Shown here: in pieces, positions 45,201 through 58,440 of the stretch
Position numbering within the stretch: position 1 is the first letter of the stretch
Layout: every line of letters starts with the position of its first letter
Assembly: GCA_963457665.1 (NCBI GenBank)
Contig: OY735227.1
Location: 47,349,914-47,413,913, forward strand
Origin: Thysanoteuthis rhombus
Lineage: Eukaryota; Mollusca; Cephalopoda; Oegopsida; Thysanoteuthidae
Direction: 5' to 3'
DNA: 64,000 bases
The notes under the pieces: generated by a model
The model's database searches: none
Told to the model about the DNA's origin: nothing
The model's input: the letters and a program-made list of their open reading frames with translations, nothing else
Program-made: the position numbers and the translations under genes

Positions 45201-46355
45201 AGAATACAAATTAGGTATGCGATATGATATAATATCAAGTGTGTGATGGATTTATTCCAATAACTGCTCGATACATCCAACGTCAAAGATTAAGCTGATT
45301 TATCGTAGAGCCTAAAATATTATGGAGTAAAGATTCGCCACACAAACATATTTATGTTTCTGTCCTGTTTGGGCTTCTTCAGGCAAAGGATTCAATTCAT
45401 TTTAAGTTTCTATTTGGGACATAAAGGAGTGTCCATTTTATGAGTGATAAGATGTTCTTTTTATATCTATATATGTTTTTGTTTAGAGGGTTGGCCATTG
45501 TTTGCTGAATTTTTCGTTTTATTCATTGGGGGTGTTAGGTCTGTTGGTGGTTATAAATTACAAACCAGGAGGATATGGTGTGGGCAATTTCGTTATCAGT
45601 GTACGGTTGGTCTATCAGTAGTTTAGTGGTACGTTTCCTCTTTGAGAGTATTTTATTCTGACTTAATTCTGTTTCCTCGTGCTACAATTCCCTTTAATAT
45701 TATCTCAGTTGTTAATTTGATTATTTTCGGTTTGGTCTGTATCCTCATGTCCAAGATAATCATGGCAATTGGATTGTTTTTTACGATGGCTATGTGAATA
45801 AAATATCCTGAGTGGTTATTTTCAGCATATCTATTTGTGGGTTATTGAGTTATGTTTTTTAGAAATTTTGAGCGGTAACAGCATTTTAACGTTATATCAT
45901 TTTTTCTATTTAACAATTCTGTTTTTTTTTTGTTTGCTCTTTTAGCAAAAATAAGGATTTCAGATTTTCTCATTTAGGCATTTATAGCATGGAGTTTCAA
46001 TATTTTGTAATATGTTTGTTTGTTTGAACATTTTCCATTTTACAGTAGCTTTGAGATTGCTATCACTCAGTTGTTGCTGGTCTGTTTTTCTTTATTAGAT
46101 TTAACTTATTTATCCTATTTAAGACTGGTTTCAGTAAAACTGCAATTCTTTAAGGTTTCATCATACTCATTTCTAACATTGTTGGATACATCCTCATTTG
46201 AGGAATTATATGTGAGTCTAGTTTCAGTTGATTTTGGCACTCTTTATGTGAGGTAACTCGTTCATTGTAAGCTTATGCAATGCTCTTCCAAAATAGGAAT
46301 AGAGCTCTTATTCGCTTAAATTCAACCTTACTGATCGTAGTACTGGATGGAGTGT
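45201..46355. other. Unassigned sequence
   Basis: A segment at 45330-45430 (CACAAACATATTTATGTTTC, TTTGGGCTTCTTCAGGCAAA) resembles 48370-48460 and marks another anonymous repeat. No gene. Confidence 0.5.
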
Positions 46356-46362
46356 TTATTCG

Positions 46363-46770
46363 CTGTCCCACTACAGCAAAATGTGACACAAGGTCGAGGC
46401 TTAACGTGGGAAGAATACGAAACCATCCGTCCAAAAATGGCTCCAGCCGACGTGACTTTGGTTGCCAAGCGTCCGTAGAAGCGAAAACAACCTCCACCAC
46501 GAAAGCATTCACTTTGGGACCTGCTCCTTTAAGTGCAATGAAGCAGTGCTGCCCCCGGGCGCAATTTATTTACTGTCCCACCACAGCAAAATATGACACA
46601 AGGTCGGGCTTAACGTGGAGAGAATAGGAGACACCCTTCCAAGAATGGCTCCAGCCGACGAGGCATCAGTTTTGCAATGCAACCAAAGCAACCTCCACCA
46701 CAAAAGCGTCCACCAGGGGACCTGCTTTGTTAAGTGCGATGGAGCAGTGCTGCTCTGGGGAAACTGACTC
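46363..46770. repeat. 210-bp direct tandem duplication, GC-rich
   Basis: CTGTCCCACTACAGCAAAAT at 46363 and CTGTCCCACCACAGCAAAAT at 46573 open two units. Shared blocks follow in order: GACACAAGGTCG, AATGGCTCCAGCCGACG, CAACCTCCACCAC, GGGACCTGCT and AGTGCAATGAAGCAGTGCTG. No product recognised in any frame, although several frames are open across it. Confidence 0.85.
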
Positions 46771-46919
46771 CTGCATCTGAGCCGAGTAATAATAGGAGAG
46801 CCCAAGGAAGATTCCAAAGGCTTCCAATGCGTGTAACAGTGGCTGCCTCCGTAAAACCTCATTGGCTGACACACTGCATCAGCGCACTCGGTCTTGACAC
46901 CACCCACAACACCCGGCCC

Positions 46920-46920
<1 letters not shown>

Positions 46921-46952
<32 letters not shown>

Positions 46953-47213
46953 TTACAAATATATTTTCAAATGTATTTACATACGTATATTTGGAATATA
47001 CTTATACATATATACTTATATCAATATTCATATACGTATATACATATATATTCAAATATGTATAATTATGTATGCGTATATTTATATATATATATATACA
47101 TATAAGTATATTGATATTCATGTATATATATATCAATACATGTATATATGTATTTACATATATCATACATGAATATGCATATTTCATACATATATTCACA
47201 TAAATTCATATAT

Positions 47214-47263
<50 letters not shown>

Positions 47264-47335
47264 CCACACCAATATATATATTCATACATATACATATCAC
47301 ATACATATATATTATACATGAAATTTATGTATACA

Positions 47336-47403
<68 letters not shown>

Positions 47404-47455
47404 TGTTTGTTGATATATATTTGTATACAAATATTCAAATATACATATAATGATG

Positions 47456-47494
<39 letters not shown>

Positions 47495-47794
47495 GGAGAG
47501 AGAGATTTATTTATATACATTTATGAGAAGATTCATATACATATTTGTATTTATATTTATGCATATATATATTCATATATATGGATTCATATACATATAT
47601 ATATAAATTCATTCATATAATTCCTTATATAAATGTATATATATATACATATATATGTATGTTTATATGTATGAATATATGCATATAAATATGCATATGA
47701 GTATGTATGTATAAACAATTTTACATTAAAATATATAAATATTGATATAAATATATGAATATATATATTCATGTATAGATATTCCTATTTTCAA

Positions 47795-47859
<65 letters not shown>

Positions 47860-47915
47860 CTATAAATATATGTCTATGTGATAATGTATTCTTATATGTT
47901 AATGTATATGTATCA

Positions 47916-47969
<54 letters not shown>

Positions 47970-48085
47970 TACATACGTACATATATATATATATATATGT
48001 ATGTGTGTGTATGTGTGTATAAATGTATATATAAATATATACATATGAGTACATATATATTTGTGAGTGTGTGTTTGTGCGTGTG
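46921..48085. repeat. 1.2-kb TA-rich tract (TA, TATACA, CA, GA blocks)
   Basis: Almost continuous TA-type repeats with ATACAT variants, a CA block at 47213-47232, pure TA blocks at 47346-47400, 47808-47858 and 47923-47967, and a GA block at 47476-47505. All frames here (YIYIYI) are artefacts. Confidence 0.95.
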
Positions 48086-48500
48086 CTGTTATGTTTTAAA
48101 AATCAGTTACATGGTAAACAACTGATGAATGTAACAAGAGACAATTTGTAAATTGTACAAAAATAACAAAGTCGAGGGGAAAAAACACTTTCGTTGATGA
48201 CATGAATTGCATCGACTGATTTTAGGAAATTGCTGACTGGAGCGTCAAAAAAAAATTATATCCAAATGATTCTTTAATGATTAGTATGCAAAGCTCCAAC
48301 ACTTTTTGGGTTTCATAGACATGAATATCTATATCTATGTACATAAGAATATATCGTAGAGAGTAGATTTGTTACGCAAACACATTCATGTTTCTGCCTT
48401 CTTTGGGCCTCCTCGGGCGAATGATTCTACATGTATTGAGATTTCTGTTTGGGGATTAGCTGAGAGTCATGTGGGTGTCGCTTTAAGTAAATAGAATATT
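48086..48500. other. Unassigned sequence with an anonymous repeat
   Basis: 48350-48460 resembles 45310-45430. No gene. Confidence 0.5.
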
Positions 48501-48504
48501 TAAT

Positions 48505-48990
48505 AAAAGAAAATGGAGCTGTTGTAAGAATCGAACCTGCCACTGTTAGGGTAGACGCTTCAACGTAGCAATGCACGTACTAAATTCTAACCTTGGTCTC
48601 GTTTTTCTATTCAACGCAACTGTATGCATATAAATGATAGACGTATTTGGTTCGGCAAAATGAATTATAAATCGAGTTATATTATATAGAAACCTATTCA
48701 AAATAATCTACCGTCGTTACACGATTAGTATATCATTCAATTTAGACGACGTGAAAGGAGTGAAGAATTTTAAAAAAATTGGGCTCCTTTGCATTAACAG
48801 CGGGCTGTTAAGCACAATGCTGAGTGCATCAATTTGTTGAAGCAGCTACCCTACCGGAGATAGGTTCGATTCTTGCACCCAATTGTTTTTCTATTTACGT
48901 TGTCTAAATTGAATGTTATATTTACTATGTAACGGCAGGGTATCGTTTCAAATAATTTTTTAGACAACATTATGCAATTTATAATTCATA
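48505..48990. mobile_element. tRNA-like repeat family 2, two units in inverted orientation
   Basis: The minus-strand head at 48510-48590 (B-box-like AGGTTCGATTC on the minus strand) is followed by 3'-module- and tail-like sequence to about 48765. A plus-strand unit then starts at 48785 with GGTTCGATTCTTGC (48862-48875) and the body to 48990. The junction lies near 48765-48785. Confidence 0.65.
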
Positions 48991-48999
48991 TTGATATAC

Positions 49000-49132
49000 A
49001 TAGAAACATAAATGAATATATATGTATATTTATATATTTGAATATATATATAAATATATGTTTATATGTATGCATATATATACATGAATATATGTAAATA
49101 TGTAAATATGAATATACATATGAATGAATATT

Positions 49133-49220
<88 letters not shown>
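49000..49220. repeat. (TA)n and ATGAATAT-type microsatellite
   Basis: Irregular TA-rich start, then about 80 bp of near-pure TA. Confidence 0.95.
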
Positions 49221-49222
<2 letters not shown>

Positions 49223-49281
49223 CTAATGCTAGACTAATCTAAACTTTTTTTTCATTACCTATGTATGTTAGGAGATCAAAA

Positions 49282-49386
49282 ATGAACAGATCGTCGCCAA
49301 CATCCCCTGCCGACAAGAGTCTCCAGTTTGCGCTGTCACAACGGCCGATTTTATTTCTGGCCTTTGCTAGTGTCTTACTCCAGTGA
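49282..49386 (+). other. Speculative short open frame after a splice-acceptor-like tract
   Basis: A T-rich stretch ending TATGTTAG precedes an ATG that opens 34 codons: MNRSSPTSPADKS, then a hydrophobic PILFLAFASVLLQ, then TGA. Local composition is less AT-rich than the surroundings up to about 49690, and no repeat copy of this island exists in the window. It could be a short exon with a membrane anchor, but no donor site or homology supports it. Chance is at least as likely. Confidence 0.12.
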
Positions 49387-49692
49387 TCGAATATTCTTTA
49401 CGACTGACATCAAAGATACAGAACGATTAACGGTAAAAACAAAAAAAAAGCAGGCCGATTCCATTTCTTTCGTCTTCTGTTTCTCTGCTCATCAGCAACA
49501 GTCGTGGATGGGAAATATGGAAGAAACTTAAGCCCCCAAATCAGCAACTTCGTTATCATCATTATAATCATTTCCGGTGACAATTTCGTTTTTTCTAGTC
49601 GGGGGTTTCCGCTGCAGGCGGCAGGGTTCCAATTCTTCGCTTCAATCGGTGTGTTGATATGTTTCTTTTACTGCCGACCTGTCCATGCATGA

Positions 49693-49900
49693 TACCCGTG
49701 CAACGCCATTTTTGTTCCTAAGTAGGGAGTGTTATTTTCTAATTCTCTGTATGTAAAAAGTATAGAAAAAGGCCATTATTCTCTTCAAACATATCTTCTG
49801 TGGCCAGGATAATAATACACATATGTAATTGGTTTTCTTACTTCATGTGATTAGAATATGCCTGTTTACCCATTGTCCAATTGAAAATGAGTGGATGTTA
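49693..49900. mobile_element. MITE family M1, copy 3 (one end)
   Basis: Left terminus ACCCGTGCAACGCCATTTTT then GAGTGTTATTTTCTAATTC. It shares the internal CCAGGATAAT-type stretch. The right terminus is lost in the ATC/ATT/ACC microsatellite at 49901-49966. Confidence 0.65.
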
Positions 49901-49966
49901 AATCATCATCATCATTATCATTATAATCATTATTATTATCATTATTATTATTATCACCACCACCAC
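49901..49966. repeat. (ATC)n(ATT)n(ACC)n microsatellite
   Basis: Mixed triplets; gives an HHHH/YYYY frame artefact. Confidence 0.9.
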
Positions 49967-50089
49967 CCTATGTCTTGGAATAAAAATATTGCCACGGTGG
50001 CGTGCCATGATAGTTGACAGAAAAGAGAGCAGATGGATTATTCACTTTTGTGCATCACTCTCCCATAATTACATTAACTGCCCGGACAG

Positions 50090-50125
<36 letters not shown>

Positions 50126-50129
50126 GAGT

Positions 50130-50440
50130 CGTGATGTCTAGCGGTTGTCTGACAATTTTGCTACATGACCAGCTCATTGCCATTTGAATTTTCGAATGAA
50201 TTCTACGATTCTACATTTTCTCTAATATACAGTGCTGTTAATGATCTCTCCATTTTTTTTAGCTTCCATGTTGCCGCTCCAAAGATGGAATTTTCTTGTT
50301 TTGGGTGGTTGACTTTGCTCTACCGAAGTTTCTAACGTACAGTAATTCGTTGCTTGATTTCTTTCGAGGATTTCATGGAGATTTGTTGATCTATGAAGTG
50401 AATTTCTTTCAAGTCTGCATTTTCCATCTTGCTTATTTTG
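50130..50440 (-). mobile_element. RTE LINE C-terminal fragment (copy H)
   Basis: Begins right after a (TA)n tract (50093-50120) with TTGTGAGTCGTGATG, then GCTACATGACCAGCTCATTG, TTCCATGTTGCCGCTCC, TTGCTTGATTTCTTTCGAGG and GAGATTTGTTGATCTATG, matching copies A and D. The 3' end and RT are absent. Confidence 0.78.
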
Positions 50441-50611
50441 CTATAGTTCGCCAAATATCATTGGAAATGTCGGTGGCCGATCGGTGGACAATGGTCCAAG
50501 TGAGTTCAAGCTGTGACTAGTACTACTGCTTCTTGGGAAACACATGAATCCGTCTCTCCCCACAATCGATCCTTATTTAGCGTTCAATATAGATTCTTGT
50601 ATTCCATTCTG

Positions 50612-50780
50612 TTACAATGTGAAATCTTTTTTTAGTTATTTTTAAATACTATAAAAATGTCAGTCATTCCTTTCAAATTTTGCTTTTGTGACCAGGACAT
50701 TGATAATTTGCACTGTACCAATTTTCAATTGGATATCGGGCTAATTTACATTTTAACCTCATAAATTAAGAAAAAAAGAA
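50612..50780. mobile_element. MITE family M1, copy 4 (decayed)
   Basis: Shares TTTTGTGACCAGGACATTGA and ATAATTTG plus AATTTTCAATTGG with the interior of copy 2. Termini are eroded. It directly abuts MITE M2. Confidence 0.5.
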
Positions 50781-50784
50781 TTGC

Positions 50785-51072
50785 TGTATTTTACGGCATA
50801 TAAGACACACGTCCCATATAATATGCACCTCAATTTTAGCAAGCATACTCTTGGAAAAATAAAAAATAAACCCTTTTCCCGGATCTTCATAGCCCTTCAT
50901 ACAATAGGGTTATTGTAATGCATTCATCTATTCAAATCTATATTAAATTCTTCTCTGAGTGGCTGTTTATATTATTTGCATAGCACAGTGAAGTGAGAAA
51001 ACAACTGACAGAGCGTTTACCTCCCAAAACAGATCTTAGAAAAAACGGGTGTTTTATATACCCTAAAATGCG
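50785..51072. mobile_element. MITE family M2
   Basis: A 288-bp element with inverted ends: left GTATTTTACGGCATATAAGA then CACACGT; reverse complement of right GCATTTTAGGGTATATAAAA then CACCCGT. About 22 of 27 positions agree. Non-coding; superfamily not assigned. Confidence 0.72.
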
Positions 51073-52021
51073 CTGCATATGAATAACATTGTGCTGGTGA
51101 AAAATGCAAAATTTGATGATATTCAATACACAGAGACAGAAATCGCGTTGCATTGTATTATTCATAATGAGTAGCATAAAAATCTTGATCTGTTTGCCAC
51201 TGCTACCCCAGCTCCTTAAACACCGGCACAGCTTAACCAAAGTTTGCACAGATTTGGGATGTCTACACGACCGACCTAAGGGACTGTTTTAAAGTAAAGA
51301 AATCCAAGAAAATAACGAGGTTTCTAGAGTGTTCTACAATTTTCCTATACTGTTAAACTGAACCCTTACTTTCCGTTCAATATACATATACACATTCTAT
51401 CACGTATTTATAGGAAACTACTGGCTGTTTGTGTGTCTATCATTCCATCACACATTAGGTGACGCAGCTCTTTTCAAAAAAGATTTAAACAGTGTCAGGG
51501 GTTATACTTTTGACACTGTAATTATATTGCGAAACTGAACCCTCACTTTCAGCTCCTTTCTGTCTGCTAAATTTTGTACGCATATTTAGGGGAAGAACTT
51601 GCACAATTTGATTTTTCAAAAAAACAATTCAAAGCATTTTGGACAGGTTTCTATCAACAATGTTATTATAATAAACCCTTTTTTTCCGTCTCATCATCTG
51701 TTCCTATCTGTTTGTCACTGTGCCTCGCTTGATTCAACTGCGCAAACAGAACGATATTGAATGAATTATTTATTCCACGTAGTAGATACATATTAATATC
51801 TACTACAATACTTTATTGATCAGCATACAAGGCACAACAATGTCGAGGTCGGAGATTTTTTAAATCAGCAGTTCTCGAGAAATCTAATTGAAGTGAAAAA
51901 TAAATTAAAAATTACATTTCTTTACAAGTTTCTGTTAATTGTTGCCCTCGACATTCGTTTCACTCTTTATAAGAATACAATTAGCATAGAGAACATTTAT
52001 CTACCTCCTGACCGCTAGTTA
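51073..52021. other. Unassigned sequence with a ~190-bp direct repeat
   Basis: AAACTGAACCCTTACTTTCC at 51356 and AAACTGAACCCTCACTTTCA at 51534 suggest two related units. No gene. Confidence 0.5.
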
Positions 52022-52685
52022 GCATATGCAGTTGAGCAGGCTTATAGGTCTGTAGTTGTTGAGATCTTTGGGGTTACCTTTTTTTATGTAGAAGCATTAT
52101 GATAGCAGTGTTCCAGTCTTTCGGGACTTTACTCTGTTTCAGACACAAGTTGAATTGAATAGCTAGCTTTCTATTGACTCTCTTATCCGTTTTTTTTTGT
52201 GTGTGTGTAGATCGATGGTTATGTTATCTAGTCCAGGGGCTTTTCCTTTTTTGTTTTTTTGATTGCTTGCTTTATTTCCTATGATGTAACTTCAGGGATG
52301 TCCTCGAACTGATTGTCGGCATTTGGTGCATTCTGCTCGTCGTTGTTGTTGTATTGTCCGTGTTTTGGAGAGTAATGTTCTTGGTAAAATTCTTGAGTGC
52401 GTTCAACCATTCTGTCTCTGTCTATTGTTATGTCTCCGTTTGCTTCGAGAATGCTAGTTATCTGTTTCTGTCCTGTACTGAGAGCTTTGTTTATTGCTTT
52501 AAATCCTCGACATTTCTCGAGATTGGTCTCGATGATGGCTGCTGTGTACCTTCTTTTGTCTTTTCTCAGTTTCTTCTTTATTGTTTAGTTCAGTTCAGTT
52601 TCTTCTTTTTTTCCCTTGTGGTCGTTGGTGGTTTGAGGTTTTTACACTTTTCAGTAAGTTTCCTGATTTCGTCTGAGATATTGAA
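52022..52685 (-). mobile_element. RTE LINE middle fragment, linker to early RT (copy I)
   Basis: On the minus strand it covers, from 52685, the DEIRKLTEKC-KNLKPPTT linker, the SLETNLEKCRGFKAINKALS block, the EYYSPKHGQYNNND region and the [20 protein letters not shown] start of RT. It lacks both endonuclease and most of RT. Its 5' side is covered by a tRNA-like repeat. Confidence 0.82.
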
Positions 52686-53010
52686 AATTGCGTCACATTA
52701 CAAAGAAACTCATTTGAAATTATCTCCCGACATTACACGGTAATGGATCTCTCAATTTAGACAACGTTTATTGAATAAACAAAAGAAAATGGGGCTGCTG
52801 CAGGAATCGAACTTGCCATCGATAGGGTAACTGCATCAAGGTAACAATGCGCTTACCATTGAGCTGAACAGCTGCCGATAGTGCAAAAGCTAAATAACTA
52901 CTTCCAACCCAGATTTTATCACGTTTATTTATACATTCTGTCAGACCAAATACGTCCATTCCTTAATACATAATTGTCACGTTGAAAGAGACGTATAGAC
53001 CGAGTATAAA
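52686..53010 (-). mobile_element. tRNA-like repeat family 2, unit with inverted 3' module
   Basis: Minus strand: head with GTTCAGCTCAATGGTAAG and AAGTTCGATTCCTGC (about 52880-52800), body to 52690. Upstream on the minus strand the linker is present, but the 3' module (52935-53005) is in the opposite orientation from the 22440 copy. Confidence 0.68.
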
Positions 53011-53313
53011 ATATATACACTACTTGGAACCACCCAGTAGTTTGGTTTTCAGCTAGTTTCGTATAAATTGAATGGGACTAATAATCAACATTGGCTTTAT
53101 CAAAAAACTACTAATTTCATCAAAAATATAACTTATTTTATTACCTTAAATTAAATAAGAATAAATTTTATTTCATTATTATGAATCAAATAAAAATATT
53201 AATTATTTTATCAAAGAATAATCTTAATAACCATTTCTGACATCTAAATACAGTTAAAAACTGCTACATCTAGATTAAAACATCTAAATTGGCACAACTG
53301 CGGATGAATGAAA

Positions 53314-54319
<1,006 letters not shown>

Positions 54320-54545
54320 GTCAATTTAGACCCTTCATTGGAAGAAAAAGTTTCCTTTCAATTCTGACCCCTTGAGGGGAGGAACTTTCCATTATGATTG
54401 ACACCCTGAATAGAGGTAAAAGTTTCCGTGCCCTTTTGATCTCACAGAGATAGAAAAGGTGTCCCTTCACTTTTTGCCCCTTCAAATGGGTCAAAAAAGG
54501 CCCCTGTTCACTTTTGACTCCTTCATTAATTCTATATAAACATGT
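54320..54545 (+). repeat. ~45-bp minisatellite family Z, copy 2
   Basis: Units such as TTCTGACCCCTTGAGGGGAG and TTTGACTCCTTCATT with AAAAGTTTCC, as at 44775-45050. Confidence 0.65.
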
Positions 54546-55149
54546 AAAATAAGAAGATGTGTAGATAGACGGAAAATGAAGTTCCACTTAGTTACATAGT
54601 TACCCCCTCTTCTAAAAACATTTAAATCTTTTTTCAATCTAAACTTTTCATTTCAAAACTTTCCCCTGTGCATACCAAAATTGGTTGGGCTGTGCCTATG
54701 CTTAAGTGGGGGTTCTTTCATAGAGTGGCTGACAATCAGACAAACACCACTCACTTCTACATATACATGTATATTGAGGAAAAGTAAGGTTCCACTTCAG
54801 CATTATCGTTACATCGTATAGAGAAACCCCTCCACAACCTAAGAAAATATTTTTCTTGGAAATTTTTATTCTATAACCACCCCCCCCGCCCTGAGTTTTT
54901 TGAGCATGCTTGGCAAATTTGGTTGAGCTTTGCTCACGTTTAAGATGATTTTATAGCGTTTCAGACAATCAAAAGGACACCTCTCATTTATAGATGAGAT
55001 ATATTAATATGTATGTTTGTATGCGTGCCTTTAGTGGAAGCCGGGGCCAACAAAAAGAAAGAAAAACATCCTGGCAAGTCCGACTGACCTATACTTCTTG
55101 TTTGGACACCGACTATATAAGCTATTTCTCGACTAGATCCAGTCGATCT
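54546..55149. other. Unassigned; two copies of a GGTTGRGCT repeat
   Basis: CAAAATTGGTTGGGCTGTGC (54678) and CAAATTTGGTTGAGCTTTGC (54914) are followed by shared sequence with 45073-45130. No gene. Confidence 0.5.
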
Positions 55150-55560
55150 CTTTTTAATTTATCTAATAAAAATCTACGATAGCCGATTATATATGCATGA
55201 TAACTGTGATAAAAAATGATATGTTCTGAATTCTTAGTATATTTTTATTTTTTATGATAAGTTGAATTCGTTTTAGTGGAATATTCGGAAAAAAAATAGA
55301 TGAAAACGATTTTCACAAGTAATTCTTACTACTTTCAGTCGATTTTTCAAGTTCTCATTCGATTTTAACGTTTTTCTTCTTTCAGTTACAATTCGGTTCG
55401 GCAAATGTAATTTAGATTTATAATCTACAAAAAACTGCTCTATAAAAAAATATTTCCAAGTTTTTGACTTCAGTCAGCAATTGTCGTCAGTCGTTAACTG
55501 TATTACTGCAGTATGATCGTAGTCTTGCTTGTAAACAGATATTTTTCAAATGACTGTATT
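55150..55560 (+). repeat. Interspersed repeat family Y, copy 2
   Basis: Matches 17400-17900 through CTACGATAGCCGATTATAT, AATTCTTAGTATATTTT, ATGATAAGTTGAATTCG and CAGTTACAATTCGGTTC. Confidence 0.6.
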
Positions 55561-57020
55561 TAGACATAGATATAAAACAATAATGTTTCTCTAAATACCA
55601 AATCTATCATTTATTTCTTTAGGAAATATTTGAGTTTCGATAAAAAAATTTAAAAAAACTAATGTGTGTCAAAGTTTTCAATGTACTGAATTTCAGAAAA
55701 ATTCATTTTAGACGAAAATTCGGAAAAGATCATTTTCGCAATATTTGTCTTTGCTGTCAATACATAACACCTTTCTCCGAAAATTTTGTCAGTTTTCAGT
55801 AAAAATTATTCTTAGGACTTAAGGATTGTATTTACAATGTAACTACAATGCTAAACTGGACTGTTAATTTCTGTCCGTCACTGCGGAGGGTAAGGTTAAT
55901 TTTGTTCCCTTCGGTTACTTTTTTAAGAACAATATCGGGCATTCCAATGTGAAAAACGGTACATAAAAGTTTTACACCATTTTAACAACGAATGAGCGAG
56001 TGTGTGAAACTTCACGATTTACAATTGTTATCAAATACAATAAGTTGTTTGTACGATTTCTGTCACTTCACCTTTTGTGCATCTGAAATAAATTTCGATA
56101 ATGTTTAAAATTGTCTCCATAAAACAGAGGATCGCCAAATACCGTTTAGAATTAAAGGAAATTGATTTATAAAGTTCATATTATTGGGCTTTTAAACCCA
56201 AACTTCTGCTTTCAAACATTTCAATAACGGTCACACAAAAAGCTGCCTAGGGTACGTTGATAAGGTTCATGCAGACCTATGCAGGTCTGCTCAGGAATGT
56301 GTGCGAACCTGCACGGGGGGGGGGGTGACACCCACACCAAGATTACATCGTTCAACATGCCAGTTAGTACAATCAATACACTCAAACCATTTCTCACTTG
56401 TAAAATGGTTCGAGAAATTATCGTAGCATTCTGCTAGATCGATAATCGTGTCTAAAAATCCATTCAAATTTTCTATAAAAAAAATCAATTCTGTCTTCAC
56501 AAACTTCAGAAACAGGAATTGGAGAAAATTCTGATTATCTATCCAGTGTACAGAAATAAGAATATTTCTGACTTATAATCGGTTTCCTGCGGTTGGGCCT
56601 TCTCGAACATACAGTGTGACTTTTTGAAAAAGGAACATTTGCAATCAATAGACATGCACCATCACTTAATCGGTGAGACCAGCCCCAGAGGCTGATTTGT
56701 TATTTATGCAATCCATTTATGTTCAAGTAATGTTATTATATAATATCAGGAGAAATGCAGTAGGTGAGAATTACTATTTATAAAGCTCCACTGAAGCCAC
56801 TCCCTTAGTTTGCAGGGAGCGTCTTCAAATATCCTCATCTTTCATCTACACCACTGCATTCACAGAGACATTTGTTCCCTGATTGTCACCCTGACTGACA
56901 ACACTGGAAAGCGGAAATAAATCGAGCATAAAAACACTCTTTCACACTCGCCGACTCTTCCGGAGCCCTTCAACAGATAAATGAATTATTTCAGACTTGG
57001 GAAAAATATTCTGTTCAAGC
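55561..57020. other. Unassigned sequence
   Basis: No gene. A G10 run lies at 56315-56325. Part of 55680-55870 resembles 18230-18330. Confidence 0.45.
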
Positions 57021-57361
57021 AGTGATTCTCAGAGTTGACGCTACCGACTCCCTGGGGGAGGGGGCTCAGAGACTCAAGAGGGTCGCTGGAAGGCTAGGAG
57101 TGGTAAAAAGGCCAAGGGCAAAGATTACAAACCGATACCTCCAACGCATAAATCAATTATTTTTATATCAATCAATCGAGAATTTTTAGATACATTAGTA
57201 GAATCCCATTTTTGGTTTTACAATGAATGGTTGCATTAAAAAAAATACATTAAAATTCAATTTTCAATGCATCATTTTTGACCGACTTTGAGGGGTGGGG
57301 CGTTGATGAAATATATGCTCTAAAGGGGGCTACGGTGGGGAAAAGTTTGAAAAACCTTGAG
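57021..57361. mobile_element. Candidate hAT-like MITE
   Basis: Left end CAGTGATTCTCAGAGT and, reversed, right end CAAGGTTTTTCAAACT match at 10 of 16 positions and resemble the CAGTGGTTCTCAA-type termini of hAT elements. GGGG-rich subterminal segments occur on both sides. No 8-bp target duplication is visible. Confidence 0.4.
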
Positions 57362-58150
57362 TTTGATTCCAAAACTGCGATTATCAATCATTACTTAAAC
57401 ATTCGCTCACCCATCTCCCTCAATTGCACAAGGAGCAGGGGGCAAGGAAAATCCTTCTCTTTTACTCAAGCATAGGAAATTTACCAAATTATATTTTAAT
57501 TACAGCAAAGCATATGTTGGTTTTCAATTGATTTTTATAATAACTTTGATGGGTTTTTTCCTCTTTATGTAATTTTTACCACTTTTCTTTGGGTTTTTTT
57601 CGCTTGAGTAATTTTGGTAATAAATGACGTGGTGTAGTTGGACAAGTTTAAAAGAATTAATTCCTGGCCGAAATTAATGAATTTGAAACGAAGCAAAAAC
57701 AATTAAATATCGTCTCCTTATGATCAATTAGGCCAGGTGGTTGGAATTAAAACACTTTTCTTGGTGTCCTTCGTCCGACTTTTTCTGCATTTAAGATGTT
57801 TAACCATCCAAGATGGCCGCTGATGTCGCTACAGCATTTCAATAATTAAAAGTTATAATCGTCAGCTGTTTGTCAGACGACATTCCTATTTGCCTGCGTG
57901 TACCGTTGATCCTCCAAAGGCGCTATAATTTTCATTTCATCTTTTCTGTTTTAGATTATTCTTAGATTTTTAAAAATTAAGAAAAAAAGTGACTTAATTA
58001 ACGTTTATGCATGTGTGTGCTCTCGGTGAAAGTTAGATCAGGCATAAATATCCTCACTTTATATTCTTTCTTCATTCGTTTTTCGTCGCTCGCAACCAAG
58101 CCAGGCCAGGCTACGATAATTGAGGGGAGGCCTTTGGTTTGCATTATTGA
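57362..58150. other. Unassigned sequence
   Basis: No gene. A 69-aa frame at 58011-58220 partly overlaps the following repeat. Confidence 0.45.
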
Positions 58151-58156
58151 GTGCAC

Positions 58157-58440
58157 AGTACATATTGATATCTCCCTCAGAGAGTACATATTGATATCTC
58201 CCTCAGAGAGTACATATTGATATCTCCCTCAGAGAGTACATATTGATATCTCCCTTAGCGAGTACATATTGATATCTCCCTTAGCGAGTACATATTGATA
58301 TCTTCCTTAGAGAGTACATATTGATATCTCCCTTAGAGAGTACATATTGATATCTTCCTTAGAAAGTACATATTGATATCTCCCTTAGAGAGTACATATT
58401 GATATCTTCCTTAGAGAGTACATATTGATATCTTCCTTAG
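58157..58440 (+). repeat. 26-bp minisatellite, about eleven units
   Basis: Unit ACATATTGATATCTCCCT plus CAGAGAGT or TAGAGAGT, eleven head-to-tail copies. Variants (TCTTCC, TAGCGAG) are clustered, showing local amplification. Confidence 0.95.

Noticed and set aside
46734-48125. Several frames of 60-120 aa rich in Ile-Tyr
   Set aside because: They translate TA and TATACA repeats.
58157-58440. CRISPR-like array
   Set aside because: Units are contiguous 26-bp tandem repeats without spacers, and the DNA is eukaryotic.
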